From Fragilariopsis cylindrus CCMP1102 (Eukaryota; Bacillariophyta; Bacillariophyceae; Bacillariales; Bacillariaceae): a DNA stretch of 53,231 bases. The DNA is taken from the NCBI GenBank assembly GCA_900095095.1, contig FMBT01000555.1, positions 1-53,231 on the forward strand, written 5' to 3'. The notes below the pieces were generated by a model, which saw only the letters and a list, made by a program, of their open reading frames with translations, did no database searches and was not told the DNA's origin. A program made the translations under genes and the position numbers. Shown in pieces: positions 20,641 through 31,736 of this stretch (positions within the stretch are counted from its first letter, which is position 1; every line of letters begins with the position of its first letter).

Positions 20641-22210
20641 TTGTGTTGGTTCGTGTGTCAACGCCGTACACGCTCTTATCTTCTTCTGCTTAGTATTCCT
20701 TTTCTTATACTACTACGTTAGGAGAATCGGCGAGGATATATGGTTCTCGTTTTATTGTTTATGGAGGGATAAGGAAGGGGTTGTCGTCTTGTTCTCCTAA
20801 TGCGCCTTAGTTGTTTTGTGATGATTTATTCATCGATTGCATACAAATAATACTTCTATTTTCTGGTTACCAGCAAGCGGCGCGAAAGGCGCGCAGGAAA
20901 AATGACGTGTGTTGCCTCTCTCCTCCTCTCTTCTCTTTGCTGCTACTACATAATACAGCAATTTTAGTACATGGTTCCTCCTCCTCCTCCTCCTAGATGG
21001 ACAGTCCTCTCTGCATTTTCCTCTTCAGTTATTTTGATATCATTACTAAGACTTAAGTCTATGTCTATTTTTTTAATTCAATCTAGCAAATATGTGTTTT
21101 GTTCAAAAAAATTGAAGGTTACAAGTGAAGTAGATGGATGGCTGGGCATGAAAATGGATTCACCCCACCATTAGCTCATTGCAATGTATTGCTATGCAAA
21201 GTAGCAACAGAACACAAAAAATGTCTGGAAATGAAGCACACTTGCAAAGAGTGAGTAAAAAGAGGTTACTATCTATATGTCAGCATTTATCTCCATCATT
21301 GCATCTATTTATTATGACAAATCATGCCACATATTAAAACAGAGTAGTAACTGAATTGCCAATTTCTTTCTAGTCTTTCTCAGAGAAGGAAATCATATCA
21401 TTAAGCTCTTCAACTTTAGGCTAGAGGAACTTTCGAAGACTTCTATCTCTCTACATATATGTACTATAATATTACTATTAAAAACTATTGGATTGCAACA
21501 TCAACACAACTTTTATTGTAGAATTAAAATGGACACTATGAATCCCATCAGTCAACCAGTCGGTCAGTCAATCAATCATAACATCATATTACATGATGAT
21601 GCATTCATGACCATCCATTGCTCTCAGAGAGAGGCAGAAGGGAAGATTGTATAATATACTGTAGACCTCTTGAAATAATGATTGGATTGGCGATTTTTGT
21701 TGAAGGATGCATACCACGATCTATCTAATAGCCACGAATGAAAATACACTAGTAGTTATGACCACCGTAATTAAAATTTTGATATGCCCTTTATTAAACA
21801 ACGGTATTTTTCTTTAAATGTTTTGCTTTTCGTAATATCTACTGTGCCTTACTCACAGTACGGTGCATCGATCGTGATTTAAAAAAAGAGCGAACTGTGT
21901 TCGTTTGTTTACAATTGCCACGACTCCGCCAAATTTGTGCATTTGAAAAATTAAAAGAAAGCACGTGAAGCAACCAACTATGGTAACTTAGTACTGTATC
22001 AAACAACAACTCACAAATACCGTAAATCATAAATTATTTTTTGCACACTAGTACAAAGGCAAGTAAGAGATAGACACTGCACTTCACTATAATACAATAT
22101 TGATTTCAACCACAAAAGACACGCACGAGAGAGGAGTGAGCGGTACAGTTGAAAAGACAATAAACGTAACGAGATCAAGGGAAGAGATAAAGAAAAAGAG
22201 ATAGAGATAG
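20641..22210. other. Intergenic upstream of the fasciclin gene
   Basis: AT-rich spacer with a CTC microsatellite at about 20977-20994 and copies of the TACTGTA-type word near 21655, 21860 and 21991. A short AG-rich stretch at about 22176-22210 precedes the fasciclin ATG. No RNA gene or convincing coding frame is visible. Confidence 0.5.
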
Positions 22211-24770
22211 ATGATGATGAGGATGATGTTGATATCGGTACTACTAATAATCGCTTTGATTGTTTTCGATCCTGCGACAGCTCAACCACTACAAACCCTA
22301 AAATCACAACTACGACGCGGTGGCGGTGCTAGTGCTGGTAGTGGAAGTGACACTCCTCGATCACTCCTACAACAAGAAGAAAAAAATGATCGTCGTTCTC
22401 TTGCATCGATTGGTGGTGGTAATGATGTAAATGATGTAAATGCTGATGGCAGCAGCAATAGCAATAATAACCCTAATCTTCCGTCGGGAATTCTGATTGT
22501 ACTAGATCTAACCCTGACTGTACTCAATCTCCAATTCCAATTCCAGTACCAGACACTACGGTCACAACTGCTACTGAGGAAGAAGAAGTAGAAGTAGAAG
22601 AAACAGACGAAGATTGTCTAATTGAAACAATATGTTCTATTCCTGAATTAGAAATATTATGTGGATACATGTTACGGTCATCGTCGTCATTATCTAATGA
22701 TGATGATTCAAGTGGAAGCAGCCCAAGTAGTAACTCAAGTTATTTTACTAATAGTAGTACTACTACTAGTACTACATTCTTTGCACCAAATAATGATGCA
22801 TTCGATTCATTGCCAGCATTAATTATAAATGATATAACAACAAATCCAGATGTATTCAAAAATATTCTGATGTATCATTCTGTTATTACTGAAGAATCCA
22901 TTATTGTAAATGATTTAATATGCAATGAAGAATTAATCATGGCATACAATAATGAAACCACTAAAACACTATGTTTTGGTGGTTCAAATAATGATAAGAA
23001 AGTACAAATTGGGAATGGAAATTTACCAATGAGATCTTTGCCATTTATTATCCAATCAAATATTAATGCATGTAATGGACAAACATTGATACATATTGTT
23101 GATCAGGTTATATTACCATCATTACCATTAACTATAACAGTAATCGATGCTGAAGAAACAGCAATCGTTATCAATAGTAGTATAGTCGATAATGAAGATG
23201 AAGTCGATGATGAAGATGAAGGTGAAGGTGTTGACATTTGCGGTGGGATTTTGGAAACAATTTGTTCGACTAATGAATTAGAAACATTATGTACATTATT
23301 GGATATGTTAGAGGAGGAGAGTAGCCTTGATTTTTTATTAGATGTTGGTACATTCTTTGCACCCACAAATCGTGCATTTGATTCATTGGCACAATCGCCA
23401 CCAGTCTTTGCAGATCTACTAGAAGACGTTGATATATTATTAAATGTAATGAAATATCATGCAGTTAATCCTACCAATGCCAATGATGCCAATACCACCA
23501 ATAATAATAGTACCGGTACTCTTCTTTTTTATGATGAATTAGAATGTGATGATCAAATAATTATGGTCAATCAAGAAACAACAAGAACATTATGTATGAC
23601 GAATACAAATAATAATGGTGATGAGAATGACAATGAAGAACAAGAAACAAAAGTACAGTTAGGAATTGGTAATATGCCAATGAGAACATTACCAAAGATC
23701 ATTTTTAATGATAATGACAGTGCTAACAGTAGTGAAAGTGAAATTATTACCTGTGATCGTAATGCAATTATTCATTTAGTGGATCAAGTTATATTACCAT
23801 CATTACCATTATCATCAGGAAATGAAAATGGTGGATCATTAATAATAGAAACAACACCAGAAGAAGTAGAAGAAGCAATGATCGAAGGAGGGATTATTGT
23901 GGGTGATGATGATGATGATGATGATGATGATAGCTTTCCTGCTGATGGTAGTAGTAACGTTACTAATAGTAGTGACGATGAAGTTGCAGTTGCAGTTGTA
24001 GTTTCAGTGGTAACTGTAACAACAACACGTGCACCTGCTACTACTCCGGTTGTTACGGCGGTATGTCCTTTAAATCCAGAATTTAATAGTCCATGTCGAA
24101 CTGTTGGTGATATCTGTGATTATGATCATTTATATACAGGTTGTACATGGGAAGATTTACAATGTACACCTGTTATTAGTTGTGAATGTTTCTCTGATGA
24201 AACATGGCAATGTTTAATTGCTGCTTCAGTACAATGTGATGGTAATGGTGGTGGTTTGGTGGTAGTAGTATGATGTTTGAATTCGACGAACCTGTGGCTG
24301 CTGCTGCTGTGGCGGCTACTACTTCTACTACTGCTACCATCCCCGATGGTCTACCATGGGGTGATCGATGTGATCCGAATAATGATTTACCACAAGAAGC
24401 ACAACCTGATACTATTGTTCCTGTTGAAGTTGAAGGACGTCTTAATGGTGAATGTCCTAAACGTGGACCAAATTTTGGTTCATGTTCGGATGAATATGTA
24501 CCTAATTTAATTTGTGAATATGATTATATATATACGGGTTGTTCATGGGATGAACTTTCATGTGGTTCTGTTATGTCCTGTGAATGTGATCAATTCAATA
24601 ATGGGGATTGGGCATGTCGAAGTTTTTCTATGTTTCCTTGTAATGCACAAACTACACCTGATGATTTACCATGGGGACAATCCTGTGATCCTTCATCACC
24701 CTTACCAGAAGAACCAGATCAACAAGAACAACAACGGCGCCCTAGTAGTTCTATGAGAGATATCCCATAA
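22211..24770 (+). CDS. Secreted two-domain fasciclin (FAS1) protein with Cys modules (frame breaks)
   Basis: ATG at 22211 begins a signal peptide (ISVLLIIALIVF..PATA|QPLQ). After a Gly/Ser-rich linker come two FAS1 domains: the first (about 22620-23130) with LIETICSIPELEILC, TTFFAPNNDAFDSLP and IHIVDQVILPS; the second (about 23235-23810) with LETICSTNELETLC, GTFFAPTNRAFDSL and IHLVDQVILPSLPL. An acidic Asp tract follows, then two Cys modules (about 24064-24390 and 24453-24720) with YLYTGC/YIYTGC, W..L.C, C.C and DxLPWGxxCDP. The frame changes at the G3 run 22486-22488 and the T3 run 24255-24257; one added base at each restores one protein of about 850 residues. FAS1 proteins act in cell adhesion and extracellular matrix, so a cell-surface or frustule-associated role is a fair inference. 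Confidence 0.8.
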
Positions 24771-24795
24771 TACACAAAATGTTCCATACTACTCC

Positions 24796-25024
24796 TAGGA
24801 GGGAACTTCGGGGTGAATGGGGTGAATGGGAATTTTGTCAAGCGAAACAGGAATTTTGCGGTTTACCAAAACGCAAATTTGGGCGAGGAATTCAAGTGTA
24901 ATTCACAAAATGATTCGCACGCGATAGTTACACGTGAATTCCTCGCGCAAATTTGCGTTTTGGAAAAACGCAAAATTCCCGTTTGGCTTGACAAAACTCC
25001 CGTTTCCCCCGAAGTTCCCTCCTA
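24796..25024. mobile_element. Foldback MITE-like element
   Basis: Two arms of about 100 bases are near-perfect inverted copies: 24796-24901 and 24928-25024, with a 26-base loop. Both ends read TAGGAGGGAACTTCGGGG on their own strand, and a TA at each border could be the target duplication, which would fit a Tc1/mariner-derived MITE. It lies 25 bases after the fasciclin stop. The 73-codon frame that crosses it is an artefact of the palindrome. Confidence 0.8.
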
Positions 25025-25279
25025 CAATAAATAGTGCATACCGTACCCGTAGATATACATAAATTGATAAAAGTGATAAAAGAAGAAAAGGATTTTTAAA
25101 AGCTACTGCATTTAATACATGTGATTGATCCTACTAGGCATAACAGCAATAACGAATGCATCACAAAAGATGAAGGTATTTGCTGATGTTCGTTTCTTCT
25201 TCTTCTTGTAAGCTTTTCAATACACCAGATACAACAACCTCGCACATACTCGCTGGTTGATTGGTTCGTTTGTTATTTT
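25025..25279. other. Spacer between the MITE and the MYND gene
   Basis: AT-rich, with short TTC tracts; nothing recognised. Confidence 0.5.
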
Positions 25280-26230
25280 TTAAATCGATTCCGGCGTTGA
25301 TCCGATATGCACTGTTCCCTTTCTTGTAGGAAGAAGATATTCATAACAATCTGGACGATTGCTACCGTTGTCGTCGTTGTCGTCAATATTCAACAGTTCA
25401 ACCAATTCTTTGTAGTCTTCCTTCGGTCGATTCAAACCTAATTTGGTCCGCAGTGTTTGTAATTCAGGAATGTGTTTAGGATCATCGCCACAAATGATAG
25501 CTTTTCGGATTCTTTTTGCGTAAGGTTTGTGATATTCGTTTAAGATCTTCAGTTGCCGACATTCCCCAAGGTGATTCAATTCATACCAATGCTTTAATTG
25601 GCATTCTTTTCCACAATAATAGTAATATCCACATTTTCCACATGCTACTAAAGTCACATCGTCGTCAAGATCTGTTTTCGAGCAAAGGATACAAACTGAT
25701 CCGATTTCTTTTCTTAAATTCTTTCTCATTTTTATTGTAGTATGAGGTTTATTTGGAGATATTGATGTTAATATTCTCGCCCAGTAATTTTCTATAGCAA
25801 CAGCACCTATGCGTTTAGATTTTTTATTATAACACGTATCAATCAGATTATAGCACAGTTCATTCAGCATTAAAATACAGACAGTATGGCCCCGAATCGC
25901 ACCCTCTAAAAGCCAAGGTAAGCGTAAGTGGATCCTATTACCTTGCTTATGTATATGACCCTCCACGTACTGGTACATACAAGGAACGCATCCAGTTTCA
26001 ACTGCTCCACGTTTGAATGCATCGAGAGCTAAATCAAAAAGTTTTACTTTAAGGAATCCAGCACCCATTTTATGAAAATTAGACTTTGGAAATGCATCGT
26101 CCGGAGGAACTATGATTGCTGCTGGAGCTGGTGCTACTGTTTTTGAGGCAGTTGCCGTAGCTGTATTCGACAGCGGTAGATTGTTTTTAATTTTGCGTTT
26201 CGCTTCCCGTAATTTTTGCTTTCGTCCCAT
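25280..26230 (-). CDS. MYND zinc-finger protein
   Basis: A 316-codon frame starts at an ATG at 26230. A basic N-terminus (RKQKLREAKRKIKNN) is followed by an Ala/Thr/Pro-rich linker, then a Sel1/TPR-like helical part (FLKVKLFDLALDAFKRGAVETG, WLLEGAIRGHTVCILML) and a MYND finger at about residues 183-230 with CILC, CGKCGYYYYCGKECQLKHW and HLGEC. The C-terminal tail is acidic. MYND fingers bind proline-rich peptides, so a protein-interaction role is expected. This family is expanded in pennate diatoms. It shares only the finger with the kelch/MYND gene at 2005. Confidence 0.85.
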   Translation of the reverse strand: MGRKQKLREAKRKIKNNLPLSNTATATASKTVAPAPAAIIVPPDDAFPKSNFHKMGAGFLKVKLFDLALDAFKRGAVETGCVPCMYQYVEGHIHKQGNRIHLRLPWLLEGAIRGHTVCILMLNELCYNLIDTCYNKKSKRIGAVAIENYWARILTSISPNKPHTTIKMRKNLRKEIGSVCILCSKTDLDDDVTLVACGKCGYYYYCGKECQLKHWYELNHLGECRQLKILNEYHKPYAKRIRKAIICGDDPKHIPELQTLRTKLGLNRPKEDYKELVELLNIDDNDDNGSNRPDCYEYLLPTRKGTVHIGSTPESI

Positions 26231-27291
26231 TGTTATTATTGTTGCTCTTCGTTCTTGCTAAATACCTGTATTTCTTGTTGTTGTTGTTGTTGTGCCTCAA
26301 CTATAAGTTATGATACTAGGAAATACAAAAGGAAAAAGGTGTGTATGGTATGAATGGATGTTTTGGCTGGAAAATATCGGCGACGCAGCGATATTATCGC
26401 TAGTATAGCAGCGACTGCATGAGGTTATCGATGAGTTTTTGTCTGTGTGTTTGCGTAGTGGTCGGAGAGGTAAAGTAAAGAGAGGAATATTCAAAAGTTG
26501 CTGCGTGGAGTCTAATATGGTCTATTGTCTTAGCTATCGATGATCTATATTACTGGACCTGGTAATAATACGCAGTCTCGTATCGTTCCAAATATTGATT
26601 GAACGCTACATGTAGTATGCGACTCACTCTGATCTAGTATGGGTACGGACGAGAGGTAAATTGATATTATCAATGTTAAAAAGACAACAAAAAACGCATG
26701 TCTCGGGAGACTCACTCGCTCACTCACTCTCTCCCACCGAGATTCTATATTCCGTCTATATTGTTGTATTGAGTCTAATAAAGCATTGTGACAGTTTGAA
26801 CCGTTCAATTTAAGTTCTTCTCCGTTCAACGGTGTCACTAGCTACTAGTAGAGGATGCTTGCTATCAATCAAGTACAATACAGTTTGCTGTGCTAAGTTC
26901 TACTAGTAGAGATGTAATTAAAAGACAAAAAACGCATACGATGCATAATGTCGTGCAAATAAATTCTTCCATGAGATCCACTTTAAAAAAAATCTTCGTC
27001 GCGCTTTAGACCCTGCCTCAGGTGGGGGGGGGGGGGGGGGGGGTCAAATCCACCAATTTTTTTTATACCAAATCCACTAATTTCAAAACCAGAAATTAAA
27101 AGAATGCTTCCTTTTCCTCCTTCCCCCTTTTACCTTCCTACTGCCCATCTTTCGAGTTCATGTGTTGTGTGCAGGCAGTGTGTAAATAAAAGAACTCAGA
27201 ACTCAGCAAGTTAGTCTCGACAAAATCATGAGTGTGAGTGTCCACCTGGTGTCTGGTCAATGCTCTCTAGGAGACGATTGCATATCACCCA
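26231..27291. other. Intergenic with short duplications and a 20-base G run
   Basis: The 12-base word CTACTAGTAGAG occurs twice (26842-26853 and 26900-26911), and AAAAGACAAxAAAAACGCAT-like phrases occur near 26680 and 26920, pointing to a local duplication. A G20 homopolymer lies at 27024-27043. A 97-codon frame on the minus strand at 26545-26838 starts only with GTG and is not called. Confidence 0.5.
27024..27043. repeat. G20 homopolymer
   Basis: Twenty consecutive G followed by TCAAATCC. Similar runs occur at 40018 and 44221 (followed by TCG) and as a C run at 43799. Confidence 0.95.
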
Positions 27292-28272
27292 ATGTTCCCA
27301 TTACATCCTCCTCCACTTGGGTGCAGTGAGTTTTTTGGTGATACAAAAAATGATGGTGTTATCGCATGTCGTCCAGATAAAACAAGCGATGACGAGGACC
27401 CTCTTGGCCTTGTGTCTGGTCTATCATCAGAAGCAACCGATCAATCCGCACAATCCGTACCAGGTAGTATGCCGAGAGGAAGCCAATCGGAATCGATTGA
27501 AAATGCAAAGCCTCCTCCGCCAGCGAAGAAACGAGGTAGAAAAAAAGGCAGTGTCACCACTTTAGATATCACAAGAGGGCAATGGTATCACGCCTGCAAG
27601 AAGTACAGAGAGTTAGATAATGGTAGTGTCAAAATAATGAGTCACGCAGAATTTTTGCGATCCGATCAAACAGAACAGGTGTTCACCAATACTATCAGTC
27701 AACGTCAAGCATTTGGAAGGTGGCTGAAGAAATATGACGATGGGTCATTACAAGATAGCAGTGCGAAAAGAGAAAAAATAGGAAAATTCACAGAAATTGA
27801 AGAGAAACTTCTTTCTTACCTGGATTCAAAGGCACAGGCGCATCGAAGTGATAATTGTGGCATCACATGGGTGGTCATGCAGGAAATGTGTAGGAAATGG
27901 GCGGAGGAATTGAACATTGCTGATTTCAAATGCTCTACTGGATGGCTGAATCTAACTCTCAATAAAAGGCAAACCACCAAGAAAGGCGATGCAGTAACAG
28001 AGGCGATGAAGGTGATCAAGTCCCACATCTTATCCAACAATTTTTCGCAAGAATGTCTGACGACCCTATCTAGTTTGGAAGAATCCATGCAACTTGAGCG
28101 ATTGAAGCAAGAACCAAACAAGAAAAGAGACGACAGAAACAACCACCTTGCAAGAAACAACCGTCACTTTCTTCACACATTGGAAATATACATAGCGAAA
28201 CCATTTAGACCAAATGCAAGTACTGTACTGGCAATAATCAATAGATCAAGGAAAGACAAAGGGGGGCATTGA
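27292..28272 (+). CDS. CENP-B-type HTH DNA-binding protein, transposase-derived
   Basis: A 326-codon frame starts at an ATG at 27292. An AT-hook-like motif (KKRGRKKGS) lies near residue 85. The middle part fits a CENP-B/Tc5-type helix-turn-helix: FTEIEEKLLSYLDSK, ITWVVMQEMCRKWAEELNI and FKCSTGWLNLTLNK. No DDE catalytic domain follows; the frame ends after a basic C-terminus at RSRKDKGGH. It is therefore the DNA-binding half of a pogo/Tigger-like transposase, either truncated or domesticated. Another ATG at 27228 lies in a different frame and would need an intron. No terminal inverted repeats were recognised around it. Confidence 0.65.
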   Translation: MFPLHPPPLGCSEFFGDTKNDGVIACRPDKTSDDEDPLGLVSGLSSEATDQSAQSVPGSMPRGSQSESIENAKPPPPAKKRGRKKGSVTTLDITRGQWYHACKKYRELDNGSVKIMSHAEFLRSDQTEQVFTNTISQRQAFGRWLKKYDDGSLQDSSAKREKIGKFTEIEEKLLSYLDSKAQAHRSDNCGITWVVMQEMCRKWAEELNIADFKCSTGWLNLTLNKRQTTKKGDAVTEAMKVIKSHILSNNFSQECLTTLSSLEESMQLERLKQEPNKKRDDRNNHLARNNRHFLHTLEIYIAKPFRPNASTVLAIINRSRKDKGGH

Positions 28273-29326
28273 GTTTTAGGCTACTACGTGCACCTCTAAA
28301 TGTGTGTGTGTTATTCTACACTTCAACACATACCCTTCTGCAGCAATTTTAGGTTGTACACACTTAAAAGTCTCTTTTTTCTCGAGACTGAGAGAGTCTA
28401 AATTGGGCAAAAGATTGGCGTGAAATGAAAGCGTTAATTAAACCATCAACAGAAAATATTATCTGAGTGTCTCCTACCTTTTGTAGTTGCTTCACATTGT
28501 GTTGTAAAGCTATTGTAGATGAGCCACCAGCTATGCATCCTTTTCGAGAAGCGGGTTTAGAGCTTTTTGCTTTGATGAGCAATAATAGATCGTATACGTA
28601 TATCAAATAACATGCTTAGAAATATATATCCCACACATGAACATTATTATATCTAGACCAGTATTTACAGTATAGCAAAGGAGAGGGCTTCTATTGTAGG
28701 CTCCCACTTTTAAATAATGGTTCTTACCGGTATGTGTCTCACATTCCTCGAAGTCTTGCTTGGTACGTGTGAGTATAGAACCGTAATCAACGGTGTTTCA
28801 CAAGTGATGGCTTTCCTTCACGTTTCAAGTTCTACGTTACCGTATCTGTGCAGTAATTTGTCGCGTGAAGAAAAATAGATGGATCTTTTTTGGATCTTGA
28901 CATCACATCATCACAACAAACAGCAAGCAACAACAACAACACTAAATTGAGAACATGACATCAACAGTACAGTCTTTCCCGTAGAGATACCGTAGAGACA
29001 ACAAATATCTATATATATTTTTCCTTTCACTCGTGCGTTCCCATCGTTCTTACTCTGTTTTAGAATATTTGACTGTACAGTATGTGTCATAATTAATCTT
29101 GACAGACGAAAGGAAAATACAAAAGCATTACTGACATAATATAAAATATTGTAGGTAGACTGACTGGTTTTGATGCATCACAAGTACTGTACTGCACCAT
29201 TAATACTATTGTTCCATTCAAATTAACATACTACTTTCGTTTTTGGTCTTTTCCCTCCCTTGTCATCGTGACGTAACAATTGTACCACACAAGATAGTAA
29301 AAAGAATTAAAAAAAAGAATATAACG
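28273..29326. other. Intergenic with motif copies
   Basis: Spacer of about 1.05 kb. Copies of the recurrent word are at about 28965-28974 (ACAGTACAGT), 29072-29081 (ACTGTACAGT, palindromic) and 29183-29194 (AGTACTGTACTG), clustered within 400 bases upstream of the small Gly/Ser protein. A minus-strand frame at 28364-28606 starts only at TTG and is not called. Confidence 0.5.
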
Positions 29327-29563
29327 ATGAGTGGTAAAGGTAGCAACAATCAGTCTGGATCGAGTGGAAGTAAATCCTCGTCGTCGTCTGGTGGCGGAGG
29401 TAATAGCGGTGGAGGCGGAGGCAGTAGCGGTGGTTCATCATCGGAACCAACCGTTGTATCTGGACATGAATACCATACCTATGGGGACCGTTATTCGTAC
29501 ATCGGCAAAGATGATGATGGTACACCAGAATTCATAGATAACGGGCGTAAAGGTGGACGCTAA
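29327..29563 (+). CDS. Small Gly/Ser-rich protein with Tyr-rich tail
   Basis: ATG at 29327 (MSGKGSNNQ) opens a 78-codon frame; an upstream TTG extension is ignored. Residues about 10-45 are almost only Gly and Ser, and the tail reads EYHTYGDRYSYIGKDDDG. Similar short proteins beginning with MSG.G/S and a Ser/Gly/Asn-Tyr-rich body are common in diatoms and fungi, but their function is unknown. A run of adenines precedes the start codon. Confidence 0.65.
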   Translation: MSGKGSNNQSGSSGSKSSSSSGGGGNSGGGGGSSGGSSSEPTVVSGHEYHTYGDRYSYIGKDDDGTPEFIDNGRKGGR

Positions 29564-30009
29564 TAACAACGTTAGACATGTTCAGTATGAAATAAGTCTT
29601 CTTTACGAGCATTCTTCTCCATGCTCCCTTGGCGGTCATGCTCTCTTGTTATCCATGCTCTATTGGTCTCCTCACCTCACCTCACTTCATCCGCTCGTTT
29701 ATCGATAGAACTAACTAATTTATAAGCTCATATAATGGTCTCAAATACACCTGATTCACATTATATACTACCAATTAAGTACCTATCTAAATTACTTCTA
29801 GGTTAAATGAATTTATTACCAATGATTATGGCATAACTCATATTTAGTTGTCATATGCGTGCATCATCTATTTATAAAATATATGTTCAATTATAGAACT
29901 TGCTAGACTGTTTCTTTCTTTTTTTCTTTTTTTCTTTCTTCCTTCCTTTCTTTGTTTCTCTTTCTTTCGGTCTTTTGTTCTTTGATACCAACAGTATGTT
30001 TTACGTGAT
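29564..30009. other. Intergenic with a CT-rich tract
   Basis: AT-rich spacer; a TTTC/TTCC-rich microsatellite is at about 29911-29969. Nothing else was recognised. Confidence 0.6.
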
Positions 30010-30815
30010 GGGGATGTATTGATCTCAATCTATTCCAATCCAATCTACTGAAAGATCTGGACGTTTTCTAATGATTTTAACATGAGCTGTTACATAAAAA
30101 TCTCAATTGTTCAATCCTCTTCCATCTAACTTAGCACTTTCTAGGAAGAATACTGGCATTGATGCATCTCGGATAGTCCAAATCAAATTAACACGACGTG
30201 ATTCTTTATTCGCTTCGATGCAACTTAAAGCTGTGTGATTCTGTTTTTTTGAAAGTAGGAGAATATCCGAATGAGATGCAGTAGTATGAGCAGAAAATGA
30301 GTATGAATGTATATGTGAAATTGTTACGGGTTTAGGTATGAACGTGAACATCGACTGGATCAATGGGTTATATTATTTGATAAACTGACCCAATAATACC
30401 AGCTGCTAATAATATCATGCAATACTATTTGTATGCGATGTTGTATGGTGATAGGAATGGACCTGTTATCCATAAAGGTCTTGCAGTTTCATCAAGTTCC
30501 TCTATACGTTTAAGTCCAATCTCCTGCCTTAGCCAAGAACATATGTCGGATTAATGGATTAAGAGAATTTTCATATAATGAATATGCGTGCCATTGATGC
30601 TTAGATATGCATGGTGACATAAAATATATCCAAATCCACTACTAGCTAGACTCTTCTGGAATCGATCCAATACTGACATAGTCAATTCCACACCACTTTG
30701 TAAGACCTTGTACGACGGAGTTGTTATACGCTCACTCATAAAGCATTTTACGTACATTGTATCAACTCCATAAGCAATCATCAATAGCAGAAAAAGCAAC
30801 ACACAAAAGCCACCA
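30010..30815 (-). pseudogene. Relic of a ferric reductase / NADPH-oxidase-like gene
   Basis: Fragments in several minus-strand frames match the C-terminal half of the family in order: SGFGYILCHHAYLSINGTH (about 30590-30650), RPLWITGPFLSPY (about 30440-30480, the PFxSPY turn), MILLAAGIIGSV (about 30385-30420, the NADPH-binding GIG-type loop), ILLLSKKQNHTA (about 30230-30265), RRVNLIWTIRDASM (about 30160-30200) and VTAHVKIIRKRPDL (about 30045-30085). Stops and frame changes separate them, and the membrane-heme part is missing. This is a truncated dead copy. Confidence 0.7.
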
Positions 30816-31013
30816 CTCTGAAATGATCATATAATTCACGTGTGTAGTGTACAGTACAGTAATGGGTAGGAGTCAAAATTACTAAATGACGAGCGAGGTT
30901 ATAACTATACAATCTTGTGTTTCACAGTGGATTTTTAACAAAGAGATAAGATGCACGATTCTAATAGTAGCTAGGGATTTATCTTATCTTATCATCTTAT
31001 ATTCTATTCAATA
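30816..31013. other. Spacer with motif copy
   Basis: Contains GTACAGTACAGTA at 30849-30861 and otherwise AT-rich sequence. Confidence 0.5.
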
Positions 31014-31736
31014 TTACGTGTACTGTGCACCATCAAACATTTCACCGGCAATAAATCCACCCGCAAGTGCAGCTCCAGTATTAATTCTACCCCCACTTCG
31101 ACTTCGTCGATCTTCAAGAGAAAAAGTTCGGTGTTCTTTTTGTCCTCCATATCCTCCTCTTTATCCGCCGTACTGGTGTTGAGGTTGTTGTCATACATAG
31201 CCGTATTGTAGCTGACCGCCGAAACCATCATATTGTTGTTGTTGTTGTTGTTGTTATGAAGGAGCACCGTACATGAATGATACTACACCACCAACAGGGT
31301 ATATGCTTGATGTTGTGCTAGTATATGGGGAGAAATACATTCTTGCTGTTGTTGTTACAATGCTGAATATGCTTGAGCGATTGTTCGATACTCGAGCCTG
31401 CTGAGGATGTCGAGTTTGTTGAGCTATTGCTTCACGATATAATTTATCATTTTCATGATGTTCAAGTTGTTGTCGTTCTCTTTCTTTTTCCTCTCGTTTC
31501 TTTTTTTCTTCCTTGTGCTTCTTTACGACCTTAGACCATTTGTAGCTCATATTTACTATATCTTGTTTCAATTTACGAGAAAAGTTGCTGCCGTTGGGTT
31601 TTTTATGATGTGATACAGTTTCCACTGCTTCATTGCTTGACGATTCTTCTTCATTGTATTCTTTTTGTTCTTGTTCCTCTTGTTCTCTTGCAGCAAGGTT
31701 AGTACAGATCTTCTCTGATATCGGAGTTGTTTTCAT
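31014..31736 (-). pseudogene. Coiled-coil / glycine-zipper protein with three in-frame stops
   Basis: From an ATG at 31736 the frame stays open for 160 codons: an acidic Glu/Gln-rich N-terminus, then a Lys/Glu coiled coil (KVVKKHKEEKKKREEKERERQQLEHHEN) and a Tyr/Ser/Thr-rich stretch. A TAA at codon 161 is followed, in the same frame, by seven Gln codons, YDGFGGQLQYGY, a TGA (codon 182), QQPQHQYGG, a TAA (codon 192), RGGYGGQKEHRTF and a glycine-zipper-like segment GAALAGGFIAGEMFDG, ending with TAA at 31014. The protein-like character continues beyond every stop. The three stops could be C-to-T changes of CAA or CGA codons, or the first stop could be read through. The truncated 160-residue form could also be expressed. 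Confidence 0.6.

Noticed and set aside
24813..25034. 73-codon frame after the fasciclin gene
   Set aside because: It is the translation of the two arms of the foldback element.
26545..26838. 97-codon minus-strand frame with one hydrophobic segment
   Set aside because: It has only a GTG start, no family similarity and lies in spacer DNA with short duplications.
28364..28606. 80-codon minus-strand frame
   Set aside because: It starts only at TTG and nothing in it could be tied to a family.
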